DNA of 64,000 bases from Chitinophaga sp. 180180018-3 (GTDB lineage Bacteria > Bacteroidota > Bacteroidia > Chitinophagales > Chitinophagaceae). The notes under the pieces were generated by a model. The model made no database searches and was not told the origin of the DNA. It worked only from the letters and a program-made list of their open reading frames with translations. The stretch spans positions 6,936,001-7,000,000 of the forward strand of contig NZ_CP140772.1 in the NCBI RefSeq assembly GCF_037893185.1. The letters are read 5' to 3'. Shown one piece after another: positions 26,417 to 35,414 of this stretch. Position numbers and translations under genes: made by a program. Within the stretch, counting starts at the first letter, position 1. Every line of letters begins with the position of its first letter.

Positions 26417-26441
26417 AATCCCTCCGCAATGCGAAGGGATT
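26417..26441 (-). terminator. Terminator of porV
   Basis: 11-base arms 26417-26427 and 26431-26441 (one mismatch). On the minus strand it is followed by a long T-rich run. Confidence 0.85.
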
Positions 26442-26477
26442 ACACTATTTACATGATTAAAATCAACTATCTGTTTA

Positions 26478-27656
26478 TTACCAGCCTGTCCGGCTGTTAT
26501 CATCCTTCCGGCCCAGATCCACTGTTAGTGTAAAACGCAGGGTGTTCGACAGCGGATTTCGCTGAATACCGCTACCAGAGGGCACCAGGTAGGAGAAGTT
26601 TAAGCCAAAGCCTTCATACTTAATACCTACACCGGCAGTAAAGTATTTACGATTGCCTTTGTTCTTGTTTTCATTAAAATATCCGGCCCGAACAGCCAGC
26701 AGGTTACTATACCAGTATTCCATACCAACAGAATACATTAACTCCTGTAATTCTTCCTTAAATCCACCAGGGGCATCGCCGAAAGAACTGAATATTCCTT
26801 CCAGGCTGCTCTTTTCCTTATATTTCCCGGCAGAATCGGGGGTAGGCACCAGCAGTTTGTTAATGTCTAATGCAAAGGTAAGCTGGTTCTGCTCATCCAG
26901 CGAAACGGTATAAGCACTTCCGATTGCGAGATTGGTTGGCAGAAAGTCTTTATTCACTGCAGAACTGAGGTAAGATATTTTAGTACCGATATTGCTGATA
27001 GACATACCGATATTCAACCTGTTCACCAATCCGTCGGCCTTCTCAAAATCTTTCGTATAGAATCCTGACAGGTCTGCTGCAAAAGCCTTACCTGGCCTAA
27101 TGATCACACTATTGGCACTTTGGCCGCCTGCAAGATTAGAGTAGATATAACGGGCAGTTAATCCTATTCCGAAATGATCAGATAATTTGCGGGCATACCC
27201 CATATCAAATGCCAGCTCACGGGGTCTGAAATCGCCTGTGGGAGTACCGGTGATATCTGTAAAATTGATGGTCCCCAAAGAAAAATAACGCAATGAAGCA
27301 CCTAATGCCTGCTTATCATCCAGCTTCTTAAATCCCGAAAGGTTAGCCAGGAAAACGTCATTCACCAGCTCTTTCAGCCAGGGAGTATAGGTCACTGCAA
27401 CGCCGGCATCATTATCTGCGAACGGCAGTTTAGAAAGGTTATTATAAATAGAATTTGCGTCCGGCGACAATGCTACTCCCACATCTCCCATAGCTCCGCT
27501 GCGTGCATCCGGTGTAATTCTCAGAAATGGAACTGCGGTGTTGATGACATTTGTACGCCCATCTGTCTGCCCGGGGTTTGAAATCTGAGCTGAGGCTTTA
27601 AAACTTATGAAAGTACCGTAAATGAACACAAGGCCCATTGTTACCTTTCGGATCAT
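26478..27656 (-). CDS. porV: Type IX secretion outer membrane protein PorV
   Basis: 392 residues, signal peptide ending SFKASAQ, then a FadL-like beta-barrel. The start of the mature protein (NVINTAVPFLRITPDARSGAMGDVGVAL) is the PorV (LptO) signature. PorV escorts cargo from the translocon to the sortase PorU at the cell surface. The gene follows porU by 105 bp on the same strand, and ends at a clear terminator. Length is typical. Confidence 0.96.
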   Translation of the reverse strand: MIRKVTMGLVFIYGTFISFKASAQISNPGQTDGRTNVINTAVPFLRITPDARSGAMGDVGVALSPDANSIYNNLSKLPFADNDAGVAVTYTPWLKELVNDVFLANLSGFKKLDDKQALGASLRYFSLGTINFTDITGTPTGDFRPRELAFDMGYARKLSDHFGIGLTARYIYSNLAGGQSANSVIIRPGKAFAADLSGFYTKDFEKADGLVNRLNIGMSISNIGTKISYLSSAVNKDFLPTNLAIGSAYTVSLDEQNQLTFALDINKLLVPTPDSAGKYKEKSSLEGIFSSFGDAPGGFKEELQELMYSVGMEYWYSNLLAVRAGYFNENKNKGNRKYFTAGVGIKYEGFGLNFSYLVPSGSGIQRNPLSNTLRFTLTVDLGRKDDNSRTGW

Positions 27657-27761
27657 GCAGTTTTCGTATTTGATAAGGATGTAAAAATAATCTTAATTAT
27701 TAATATAATACAGAAAGGGGGTTTAATTGGGATAATGGTAAAAATTATTGTTATGCATAGG

Positions 27762-30700
27762 TCAATATAAAACCAACTTACCGCCCCGGATCTTCGTTCC
27801 CGTTGATGTTTTAATAATCAACCTGTATACATATAGTCCTGCAGACAATTTTGCTCCCGAATCACTACGTCCATCCCAGGGCATGCCATCAAAACGACCG
27901 GCAGTGGAATTTATTGTGCTACGCAAAGTTTTCACCAGTTGTCCTGTTATCGAGAACACCTGCAACGTCAACTGGAGCTCTCCATTCTGTTGATTGTGTA
28001 CAAATGTAAAACGCGTTATGTCGTGAAAAGGATTAGGGTAATTTCTCACCTCATCCACTGCCAGCGACCCCGATGCTGCTACTTTAAAGAAAACTGTTGT
28101 GGTGGCAGCATTGTTGTAAACATCCCACGCTTTAATGGTAATCCTGTGTGCACCTGTCGACATCCCGTTCAGGGGAAACAATATGCTTCCTTTTCTATAA
28201 CTGTCCAAAGATGCTTCAAAATAATCATTTAAAACAATATATTCTGTGCTATCGATAATGGCTGTAATACGGAATTGTTCATTATTCCCCGAGATATCAA
28301 TTCCATTGCTGGCGCTTATGTCTGCGATCAATAACGGATCCGGACCGGTTATCCCTCCATTCCGGAAACTACGACTATCCAACCAGGCGCTTATTACCGG
28401 CCCTGACGACTTTTTAACGGGATCAGGTGAAAGGCCACCGGTGGTAAAGTTATCAAAATATCCACCTCCATCACGCACATTATTACTGGTGTAATAGCTG
28501 ATCTTTCCCCTTCCGGCACCTTCGCGAAGGTACTGCGGTGCCACAAATGTAAGGGAAAACTTTCCACTGGCAACAGTTTGTGTGCCCTGGAACAATATGT
28601 TGCGTTGCAGAGAATAAGTGGCCGCCTGGCTCCCCTGGTCGTTCCCCCTGGTTTTCAGTACAGCAGGCTTATCATAGATCGTGGTATATAATATTCCGCT
28701 GTAGTCATTGATCAGGTTACCGCGGGCATCTGTAATATGGCCACTGATGGTGTACAATCCCAGCCCCTTCAGGGTATCTACGCCATCTGCCACACTTCGT
28801 CCATTGATACTGTCGGTCACCACCCTGTATACGGGGAACGCCAGGGCCAGTGCCGGGTCGCCGAGTAGTTGAAATTTCCTGTTATTGACGGCATCCGCGG
28901 ATGTATTATAGGTAAGATTTTTAGCCACCATGGCGGCTGTGCCAAGAGCCGGCAGCTTTCCGTCGGCCATTGGAGAAAAAGCAGCTTTCAGGTAGTTGGC
29001 GTTCATCAGCTGATTAGAAGCCGCAAACACCGCGCGGGTAGTAGTCATTAGGGCAATGGCTCCTCCACTGTGCCGAAGAAGAACTTTGTGCCCGAGGGAA
29101 GTAATTCCGGGATCATCGAATGGAGCGAAATCGCAGGTAGCCGTAATAAACAGCGGGAGTGCATTTTCATTATGCCAGGCATCGATGCTGCCGACATCCA
29201 TGATATTTTCGGCAGCCAGGCGGGAGCTGCTGCCATGCCCTGAATAATTCAATACCAGGGTTCCATTGTTGATAGCAGCGGCGATGGCTTTATTCACTTC
29301 TGGAGAAACGGGTCCGGACGCTCCCTGCTCTTTAGGGTAAGCATCGATGTAGATCTTGCCGGTATTTACCTGTTTCGCGTTATCTGCAACCACTTCACTC
29401 ATCTTTTCCGCATCTCTGAAATGCAGGTTATCGTCTCCATCATCGGCAATCAGTGTTACGCGGTTACGCCACACGCCAAAGGAAGAAGGCTGCAGGTAGC
29501 GCGCAATTTTGTCGACCATCAGCCCTGCTTCAGCCGCATTTCTGGCCGGTATTCGGCCAATGCCGATATCCAGCCGGTCAGGCGTACCAGTACTGTTAAT
29601 ATCTGCCTCATCTTTCAATATCCCGAAAAAATCGTCGGAAACATAAGAACGGATGGCATCCAGGGAGGCATAGCTTTGCCAGGAGGGGATGTCATTTGTA
29701 TTATTTTTTACCCGTTGCCGGTAATCGTACGAAGCAGCCCCGAAAAGCAACAGATAGCGCAAGGCCGGCCCCCGGTCCCATACCATTTTCACGTAATTGC
29801 GGATGGCTGTAGGATCCGGCGAGCCGGATGCAAATTCATTATAAATCTGATCAACAGTAACTACGTTTACCTGCAGCTGATCTGCAGAACGATGGAGAGC
29901 TGCCAGCCGCTCTGCTGCCGGCCGGAGTGCGGGAGTAGTGATGATCAGCATATCGGCGGCCGGAAGCCCATGCAGGTCCTGATTAGCAATAGTTCCGGCA
30001 AAGGATGGCGCTACAGCAGCCTGTGGGTTAAATACCACAAATTCATGTAAACGGTCATTTGCACCGGCAAACTGCAGGGAATCGCCTGCCTGCACAGTAT
30101 ACACGGATACAGGGTGCTGTGGATCTGTCACGTCCCACACCTGCGTCTGACTATTGGTATTATGCAGAGTGAACAATGAATTTCCGCCACTACCCAGTAA
30201 ATGGGCGCTTCGGAAGCTCAGTTGTCCGGATGAGGGAAGTACCAATGGGCACCGGGCCTGCACCTCTATGTAATCGAGCCATCCATGATCATTGATATTA
30301 CCTGGCACGAATTCAACTCCCACATCCAGCTCCGGCCCGCGGGCACCAGCGGTACCGGTACCAGCAGCGGCAGTGGCCACACCTTCGAATACATTATCTG
30401 TAACCGGCAACAGATACAGGTTACTGACCGCGGCAGCACCATTAACGGTTGCATTGAAATTACAGCCACTCCCGCTGCGGGCGGCTACCCGTAGTGTTAT
30501 GGCTGCGGATCCTTCGGGAGGGGCTGGCAGCTGAAACCGGTAACTTTGGGTCAACCCGGCTACTTTGCTGAATTCCTGCCCCCACCATTGCTTTCCACTG
30601 TTGAGGAAGTTCATGCTGTCGCGCTCATAGAAATCGTGGTAATCAAATGTGCGTTCAGATTGGCCTGTGGGCTGAACGGATGGGGCTATCGCCATTCTTG

Positions 30701-31172
30701 CCCCGGTACCTGCCACGGTAATGAAGTACCAGGCTGTATCGGCATAGAGATTATGCTGGTGGCTATAGGTACCGAAGCTGGTGTTATATTGCCAGCTATG
30801 TGACCCGGGTGCGTAGAAAAGGGCATAATCATCCCCATCGAATATCCCGTCGCCTCCGTCATTCACATACAGATCTGTTTCGGGCGGATCATCGTACTGA
30901 AAGGCATTCACTGCTTCTCCGAGCATTTGTCCGCCGTAACCATATATCCTGAGGGCAGTGGAAGGTAATTGCCTGGTATCTACCCCCATACTTCTCAGCA
31001 GGGCTGCACTGACCTTACAGATACCGGGAGCACTAACGGCCACTTTATACCAGGAGCCGGTTGCCAGCACAGAATTTTTTTTATACTGCCGTAAACTGCC
31101 TTGGGCATATATTCCATGCCTGCCCGGGAAGAATACCAGGAATATTCCAATAAAAATATAACTGAGTTTCAT
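27762..31172 (-). CDS. porU: Type IX secretion sortase PorU (C25-like cysteine protease)
   Basis: 1136 residues, signal peptide ending GIYAQ. The gingipain-type catalytic domain occupies about 395-770: His646 in NYSGHGSS and Cys680 in ATCDFAPFD form the catalytic pair. Beta-sandwich domains follow, and the end (about 1055-1136) is a type A T9SS sorting domain: NYPNPFHDITRFTF, QVFSITGQLVKTL, GLYVYRLI. PorU removes this kind of C-terminal signal from cargo and attaches the product to lipopolysaccharide. It is divergent from gldJ over 157 bp and precedes porV, an order conserved in the phylum. Confidence 0.95.
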   Translation of the reverse strand: MKLSYIFIGIFLVFFPGRHGIYAQGSLRQYKKNSVLATGSWYKVAVSAPGICKVSAALLRSMGVDTRQLPSTALRIYGYGGQMLGEAVNAFQYDDPPETDLYVNDGGDGIFDGDDYALFYAPGSHSWQYNTSFGTYSHQHNLYADTAWYFITVAGTGARMAIAPSVQPTGQSERTFDYHDFYERDSMNFLNSGKQWWGQEFSKVAGLTQSYRFQLPAPPEGSAAITLRVAARSGSGCNFNATVNGAAAVSNLYLLPVTDNVFEGVATAAAGTGTAGARGPELDVGVEFVPGNINDHGWLDYIEVQARCPLVLPSSGQLSFRSAHLLGSGGNSLFTLHNTNSQTQVWDVTDPQHPVSVYTVQAGDSLQFAGANDRLHEFVVFNPQAAVAPSFAGTIANQDLHGLPAADMLIITTPALRPAAERLAALHRSADQLQVNVVTVDQIYNEFASGSPDPTAIRNYVKMVWDRGPALRYLLLFGAASYDYRQRVKNNTNDIPSWQSYASLDAIRSYVSDDFFGILKDEADINSTGTPDRLDIGIGRIPARNAAEAGLMVDKIARYLQPSSFGVWRNRVTLIADDGDDNLHFRDAEKMSEVVADNAKQVNTGKIYIDAYPKEQGASGPVSPEVNKAIAAAINNGTLVLNYSGHGSSSRLAAENIMDVGSIDAWHNENALPLFITATCDFAPFDDPGITSLGHKVLLRHSGGAIALMTTTRAVFAASNQLMNANYLKAAFSPMADGKLPALGTAAMVAKNLTYNTSADAVNNRKFQLLGDPALALAFPVYRVVTDSINGRSVADGVDTLKGLGLYTISGHITDARGNLINDYSGILYTTIYDKPAVLKTRGNDQGSQAATYSLQRNILFQGTQTVASGKFSLTFVAPQYLREGAGRGKISYYTSNNVRDGGGYFDNFTTGGLSPDPVKKSSGPVISAWLDSRSFRNGGITGPDPLLIADISASNGIDISGNNEQFRITAIIDSTEYIVLNDYFEASLDSYRKGSILFPLNGMSTGAHRITIKAWDVYNNAATTTVFFKVAASGSLAVDEVRNYPNPFHDITRFTFVHNQQNGELQLTLQVFSITGQLVKTLRSTINSTAGRFDGMPWDGRSDSGAKLSAGLYVYRLIIKTSTGTKIRGGKLVLY

Positions 31173-31283
31173 TACCTTGATCGCTGTTTTACGGACGATT
31201 GATGCCTACAGCCCTCCCTTGCCTGGGAAGACGATTGGCAGCAAATTACAAATTAATTTTTTTCGCCATAAAATAAAAAAGAG

Positions 31284-31291
31284 TACATTTG
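31284..31291 (+). promoter_or_regulatory. Promoter -7 box of gldJ
   Basis: TACATTTG, 38 bp before the ATG at 31330. It rules out the longer reading frame that begins at 31177. Confidence 0.65.
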
Positions 31292-31329
31292 CGTTTACTG
31301 TAAATATACCAGACATAAAGCTGTATCGC

Positions 31330-32880
31330 ATGCCTAGATTAACCTCTTTATCATTGCTCGTAGGTACCAGCGTAATGCTATCCATGAGTGCCTGTCATAA
31401 GGACGGCGGGGGACTTTTCGGTAAGAAGAAGCAATCTTCTTCCGCTACCGGCTGGAACTATAACGACCAGAAAATGGGCGGTTTCAGCGTAGCTAAAAAT
31501 GTAAACCAGCAAACGGGTCCGGGCCTTGTTTTTGTGCAGGGTGGTACTTTTGCCATGGGAGCTACTGAACAGGATGTAATGGGCGACTGGAATAATATTC
31601 CGCGCCGCATCACTGTTTCCTCTTTCTACATTGATGAATCTGAAGTTGCCAACGTACACTACCGTGAATATTTATACTGGTTGAACCGTGTGTATGGGGA
31701 ATCTTTCCCGGATGTATACCGCAATGCCCTTCCTGATACCCTGGTTTGGCGTAGCGAGCTGGCTTACAACGAGCCTTTGGTGGAATACTATTTCCGCCAC
31801 CCGGCTTATAACGATTATCCGGTAGTGGGTGTAACCTGGAAACAGGCCAATGATTACTGTAAATGGCGCTCTAACCGTGTAAACGAAAAGTTGCTGATGG
31901 ATAAAGGCCTGCTTTCCAAAGCAGATGTTAACAATCAGTCAGACGACAATACTTTCGATACCAAATCCTATACTGCCGGTCTTTATGAGGGCACACCGGG
32001 AAAAATGTCAAAAGGCGCAAAAAGTCAGTTTAAAAATGCCGACGGAACTCCTCGTCATGCTGCATTTGAAGACGGTATCATGTTACCTGCCTACCGCCTT
32101 CCGACAGAAGCTGAATGGGAATATGCGGCTTTAGGATACATAGGTCAGAACCCCGGCCCTTCCAAAAAAGAAGGCAAACATGGGGAAGAGCTGATCATGA
32201 ACAAACAGGTATATTCCTGGGGCACCAATACCAGCGGGCTGCGTGATATACGCCGTGGCAACATGCAGGGTCAGTTCCTGGCCAACTTCAAACGTGGCTC
32301 CGGTGATAACATGGGTGTGGCCGGAGGTTTGAACGACCGTGCTTCTATTCCGGGCCCTGTCCGCTCATTTTATCCCAACACATTCGGTATCTATAACATG
32401 TCCGGCAACGTAGCTGAGTGGGTACTGGATGTATACAGGCCGCTCAACCCAATCGACGGGGAAGACTTCAACTACTTCCGTGGTAACAAGTTCCAGACTG
32501 TTTATATGAATGAAAATAAAGAGTTTGAAAAAGACAGTCTTGGCCACCTGAAAATGCGCGATGTAACTGATGAAGAAAGCGCCAACCGCCTGAACTATCA
32601 GAAAGGTGACGTGATCAACTACCTGGATGGTGACTCTTTGTCACAGGTAGAATATGGCTATGGTGTTACTTCGCTTATCAATGATAAATCCCATGTGGTA
32701 AAAGGTGGTAGCTGGAACGACCGTGCTTACTGGCTCTCTCCGGGTACCCGCCGTTATATGCAGGAAGATATGGCCACCAACACGGTAGGTTTCCGTTGCG
32801 CAATGGACCGCGTAGGTAGCCCTGAAGGTAACAAGTTCAAAACCGGTAACCTGTTCAGGAAACAAAGACAGAAGAGATAA
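31330..32880 (+). CDS. gldJ: Gliding motility/type IX secretion lipoprotein GldJ
   Basis: 516 residues. Signal with lipobox-like SMSAC (Cys21) makes it a lipoprotein. The body is a formylglycine-generating-enzyme (SUMF1) fold: GPGLVFVQGGTFAMGATEQD, ISSFYIDESEV-like SSFYIDESEVANVHYREYL, LPTEAEWEYAA, MSGNVAEWVLDVY and VKGGSWNDRA. GldJ and GldK are degenerate, non-enzymatic members that form the periplasmic ring of the secretion motor. Position next to porU argues for GldJ over GldK. The gene ends 4 bp before a perfect 43-bp inverted repeat. Confidence 0.92.
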   Translation: MPRLTSLSLLVGTSVMLSMSACHKDGGGLFGKKKQSSSATGWNYNDQKMGGFSVAKNVNQQTGPGLVFVQGGTFAMGATEQDVMGDWNNIPRRITVSSFYIDESEVANVHYREYLYWLNRVYGESFPDVYRNALPDTLVWRSELAYNEPLVEYYFRHPAYNDYPVVGVTWKQANDYCKWRSNRVNEKLLMDKGLLSKADVNNQSDDNTFDTKSYTAGLYEGTPGKMSKGAKSQFKNADGTPRHAAFEDGIMLPAYRLPTEAEWEYAALGYIGQNPGPSKKEGKHGEELIMNKQVYSWGTNTSGLRDIRRGNMQGQFLANFKRGSGDNMGVAGGLNDRASIPGPVRSFYPNTFGIYNMSGNVAEWVLDVYRPLNPIDGEDFNYFRGNKFQTVYMNENKEFEKDSLGHLKMRDVTDEESANRLNYQKGDVINYLDGDSLSQVEYGYGVTSLINDKSHVVKGGSWNDRAYWLSPGTRRYMQEDMATNTVGFRCAMDRVGSPEGNKFKTGNLFRKQRQKR

Positions 32881-32884
32881 TTAA

Positions 32885-32984
32885 GAATTAAGAATATAGA
32901 ATTAAGAAATAAAGAGAAGGCCTTAGCGATTATTATTATCTGCTAAGGCCTTCTCTTTATTTCTTAATTCTATATTCTTAATTC
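32885..32984. repeat. Giant perfect inverted repeat, 43-bp arms, between gldJ and bcp
   Basis: Left arm 32885-32927 and right arm 32942-32984 are exact reverse complements around a 14-base AT loop. The outer part is made of GAATTAAGAA-type units, the inner part is AAAGAGAAGGCCTTAGC. It fills the space between the stop at 32880 and the converging stop at 32991, leaving 4 and 6 bp. Strong bidirectional terminator-like structure. Confidence 0.95.
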
Positions 32985-32990
32985 ACCTCT

Positions 32991-33452
32991 CTACTTCCAC
33001 AACTCCAATATCTCCTGCGTATGATTCGCCGTATCCGGTCGTGTGATGATATGGGCAATTTTTCCGTGCTCATCGATCAGGAAGGTAGTACGATGGATAC
33101 CGTCATATACTCTGCCAAACATTTGCTTTTCGCCCCATACCCCATACTGGTTTACGATTTTCATATCTTCATCGGCCAGTAGCGTAAATGGAAGATCATA
33201 TTTTTCAATGAATTTCTGATGGCTCTTTTCGGAATCAGTACTTACACCTACTACTGCATAGCCTTTTTTTAGCAACTCGTTGTAGTTATCGCGCAGGTTG
33301 CATGCCTGGGCAGTACATCCCGGTGTCATGTCTTTCGGATAAAAATACAAGACCACTCTTTTACCTTTGAAATCAGTCAGTGACACAGTTTTACCGTGTT
33401 GGTCCTTTCCTTTAAAAACCGGAGCTTTATCGCCTTCTTGTAAGTGGGTCAT
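32991..33452 (-). CDS. bcp: Atypical 2-Cys peroxiredoxin (thioredoxin-dependent thiol peroxidase)
   Basis: 153 residues of the BCP/PrxQ family that reduces peroxides with thioredoxin. Peroxidatic Cys46 and resolving Cys51 are in YFYPKDMTPGCTAQACNLRD, five residues apart as in PrxQ alpha-helix types. Length is normal. It starts 24 bp after the M23 peptidase gene and is probably co-transcribed with it. Confidence 0.96.
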   Translation of the reverse strand: MTHLQEGDKAPVFKGKDQHGKTVSLTDFKGKRVVLYFYPKDMTPGCTAQACNLRDNYNELLKKGYAVVGVSTDSEKSHQKFIEKYDLPFTLLADEDMKIVNQYGVWGEKQMFGRVYDGIHRTTFLIDEHGKIAHIITRPDTANHTQEILELWK

Positions 33453-33476
33453 ATGCTTAATGATGTAGTTTATTTG

Positions 33477-35165
33477 TTAGCGTTTGAATGTTACGGAATA
33501 ACGTCCTGTGTTGCCGGCAACATCCGTTACTTTGAATACCAGCGTGTGGGTACCAGGCTGGCAATGTTCGTCGAATGTATAGGTAAGTATGTTACCCCTG
33601 CGGGAGAACATCAGCCATTTGCCATCCAGCTCTGCACGATAGCTTTTAATGCCACTGGCATCATTCATGGCAAACGCAATTTTACCGGCTTTGGAAAGGT
33701 TCGCACCTGGCTTTACCCCAATGGGCGTGATTTTAGGAGCAATGGTGTCTACTTCCAAATGGAAGTTTCCAAAATCCCGGAATGTACCCTTATACCAGCC
33801 GTTTTCGAACGTAGTGCCCGATGTGCTGCTGCCCTGTCCTTCCCTCACCATTACCACCTTTGATTGCAGCTGTTCAGGTACCTGGCGGGAAGGCCGGAGC
33901 CTTACATCAAAGTAATCGTGCACTGGTATGAGTGCATTGTGCAAATGATAAATGTTGGAGTAATATTTTGCAGATTCTGCCGGAGTTTCCAGGTAATTAA
34001 AGCAGATTTTATCATACAATGCCTGTTCATCGAGGTAGAACTCTACCTGGTTATTTTCAAAAATATTGCGGGAATCCGGAAACATGGTATTGGCGCAAAC
34101 CTTGTCGGGAGCCTCGTTACCTGAAAACTGGAGCGCCAGTTTTACGGTAGAAGTATTACCATAGGCATCTTTCACGAGCAATTTCACATCATGCACCCCA
34201 CCGTCTGAAAGATCGATAGTACCATCTCCTTTCAGATCGTGATAGATATCAAGTTTATTGCCCGGAAGCGAGAACACTAGCTGATAATACGGGCCTCCCC
34301 CCTTTTTAATTTTATAGTCGATATGCGCGTTGAGATAACGGGTTTCATCATATCCGATATTGTCCAGCTGGAAATCAATATCGGGCTGATTATTCTGATA
34401 GAGCGTAACTTCATAGATACCGTAGATATTACCAGTGTTCATACGGTCGATGGCATTCAGCCCCAGGCTCACTTTCTTAGCATTCACCCTGATCACCGGC
34501 TGGGCGGTTACATACTCTCCGCCTGCTTTCTTTACAGCCATCGTAACCGGTTGCTGCTCATAGATGCTTTTTTCCCTGTCATATACAGCAATACGAGATA
34601 CATCAGGAGCATGGGTATCGGCAATATCGAATCCGAACAAGAGAGGATTCAGGGGTTTTTCTGTTTGTGTATTCCGGATTTCGAAATGAAGATGCGGGCC
34701 TGCAGAACCGCCGGTATTACCGCTCCAGGCAACAAAATCCCCTTTCTTTACAGGGAACATCCCGGCAGGGATCTCAAGATCACTGGCCCAGCTTTCAGCC
34801 TGGTATTGTTGTTTCTTCACATACTGCTGCAGCGCCGGAAAAAAGGCATTCAGGTGCGCATAAACAGTCGTGTATCCATTGGGGTGAGTAATGTATAGCA
34901 CATTGCCAAAACCCGTGTGGGAAACACCTATACGGCTGACGTAACCATCGGCCGCGGCATGAACGGGCAGATTCTCCCTTTGTTCTGTTTTGATATCCAT
35001 CCCCGAGTGGAAGTGATTGGGACGCAGTTCACCAAAGTTACCTGCCAGCACGATGGGAATATTCAACGGGTTCCTGAAATAACCTTGCGGATAGTCCTTT
35101 ACCGGAATGGATTGCGCCTGTAACAATTGTGGTAGTAAACAAAATAGACCAATGACTCTCTTCAT
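33477..35165 (-). CDS. Exported M23 (LytM) peptidase
   Basis: 562 residues from the ATG at 35165. Signal peptide MKRVIGLFCLLPQLLQAQ. The LytM domain comes first (about 30-185): zinc ligands in NHFHSGMDIK and the active-site GPHLHFEIRN are intact, unlike the two EnvC copies. The C-terminal two-thirds are beta-sandwich domains, the last resembling a bacterial Ig-like module (ISPIGVKPGANL-type). It should cut peptidoglycan cross-bridges. A TTG at 35174 is rejected because it is inside the -7 box; the mRNA is likely leaderless or nearly so. bcp follows. Confidence 0.92.
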   Translation of the reverse strand: MKRVIGLFCLLPQLLQAQSIPVKDYPQGYFRNPLNIPIVLAGNFGELRPNHFHSGMDIKTEQRENLPVHAAADGYVSRIGVSHTGFGNVLYITHPNGYTTVYAHLNAFFPALQQYVKKQQYQAESWASDLEIPAGMFPVKKGDFVAWSGNTGGSAGPHLHFEIRNTQTEKPLNPLLFGFDIADTHAPDVSRIAVYDREKSIYEQQPVTMAVKKAGGEYVTAQPVIRVNAKKVSLGLNAIDRMNTGNIYGIYEVTLYQNNQPDIDFQLDNIGYDETRYLNAHIDYKIKKGGGPYYQLVFSLPGNKLDIYHDLKGDGTIDLSDGGVHDVKLLVKDAYGNTSTVKLALQFSGNEAPDKVCANTMFPDSRNIFENNQVEFYLDEQALYDKICFNYLETPAESAKYYSNIYHLHNALIPVHDYFDVRLRPSRQVPEQLQSKVVMVREGQGSSTSGTTFENGWYKGTFRDFGNFHLEVDTIAPKITPIGVKPGANLSKAGKIAFAMNDASGIKSYRAELDGKWLMFSRRGNILTYTFDEHCQPGTHTLVFKVTDVAGNTGRYSVTFKR

Positions 35166-35171
35166 AATATG

Positions 35172-35179
35172 CAAATGTA
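35172..35179 (-). promoter_or_regulatory. Promoter -7 box of the M23 peptidase gene, 6 bp from the start codon
   Basis: Reads TACATTTG on the minus strand. The ATG at 35165 follows after 6 bases, so little or no leader is expected. Confidence 0.65.
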
Positions 35180-35315
35180 GGGAAAACAGATTTTTTACTA
35201 CCCGGTAACAGGGGGATTAACAGCGTTTTATAAAATCATGGGGCAATCCTTTATAAAACAAGGCTTTCCCAACCACAGTTTCGTATGCCCGTTACCGTTT
35301 AAAAATTACCACCGG

Positions 35316-35323
35316 TATATTTG
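35316..35323 (+). promoter_or_regulatory. Promoter -7 box of gldA
   Basis: TATATTTG, 91 bp before the ATG at 35415. It lies inside the longer open frame that begins at 35238 and so supports the shorter protein. Confidence 0.5.
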
Positions 35324-35414
35324 TAACTGCAGGCATCGCACCCAAAACCCAGCGTTAAAAACAGATATATCCTCATTTTATAGTACATTAGTTCCCGCAA
35401 AATATGCATCGTAC

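Noticed and set aside
31177..31329. 51 extra N-terminal residues for gldJ
   Set aside because: The -7 box at 31284-31291 lies inside it and the signal peptide with lipobox starts at 31330.
35238..35414. 59 extra N-terminal residues for gldA
   Set aside because: The ABC domain starts normally at 35415 and a -7 box lies inside the extension.
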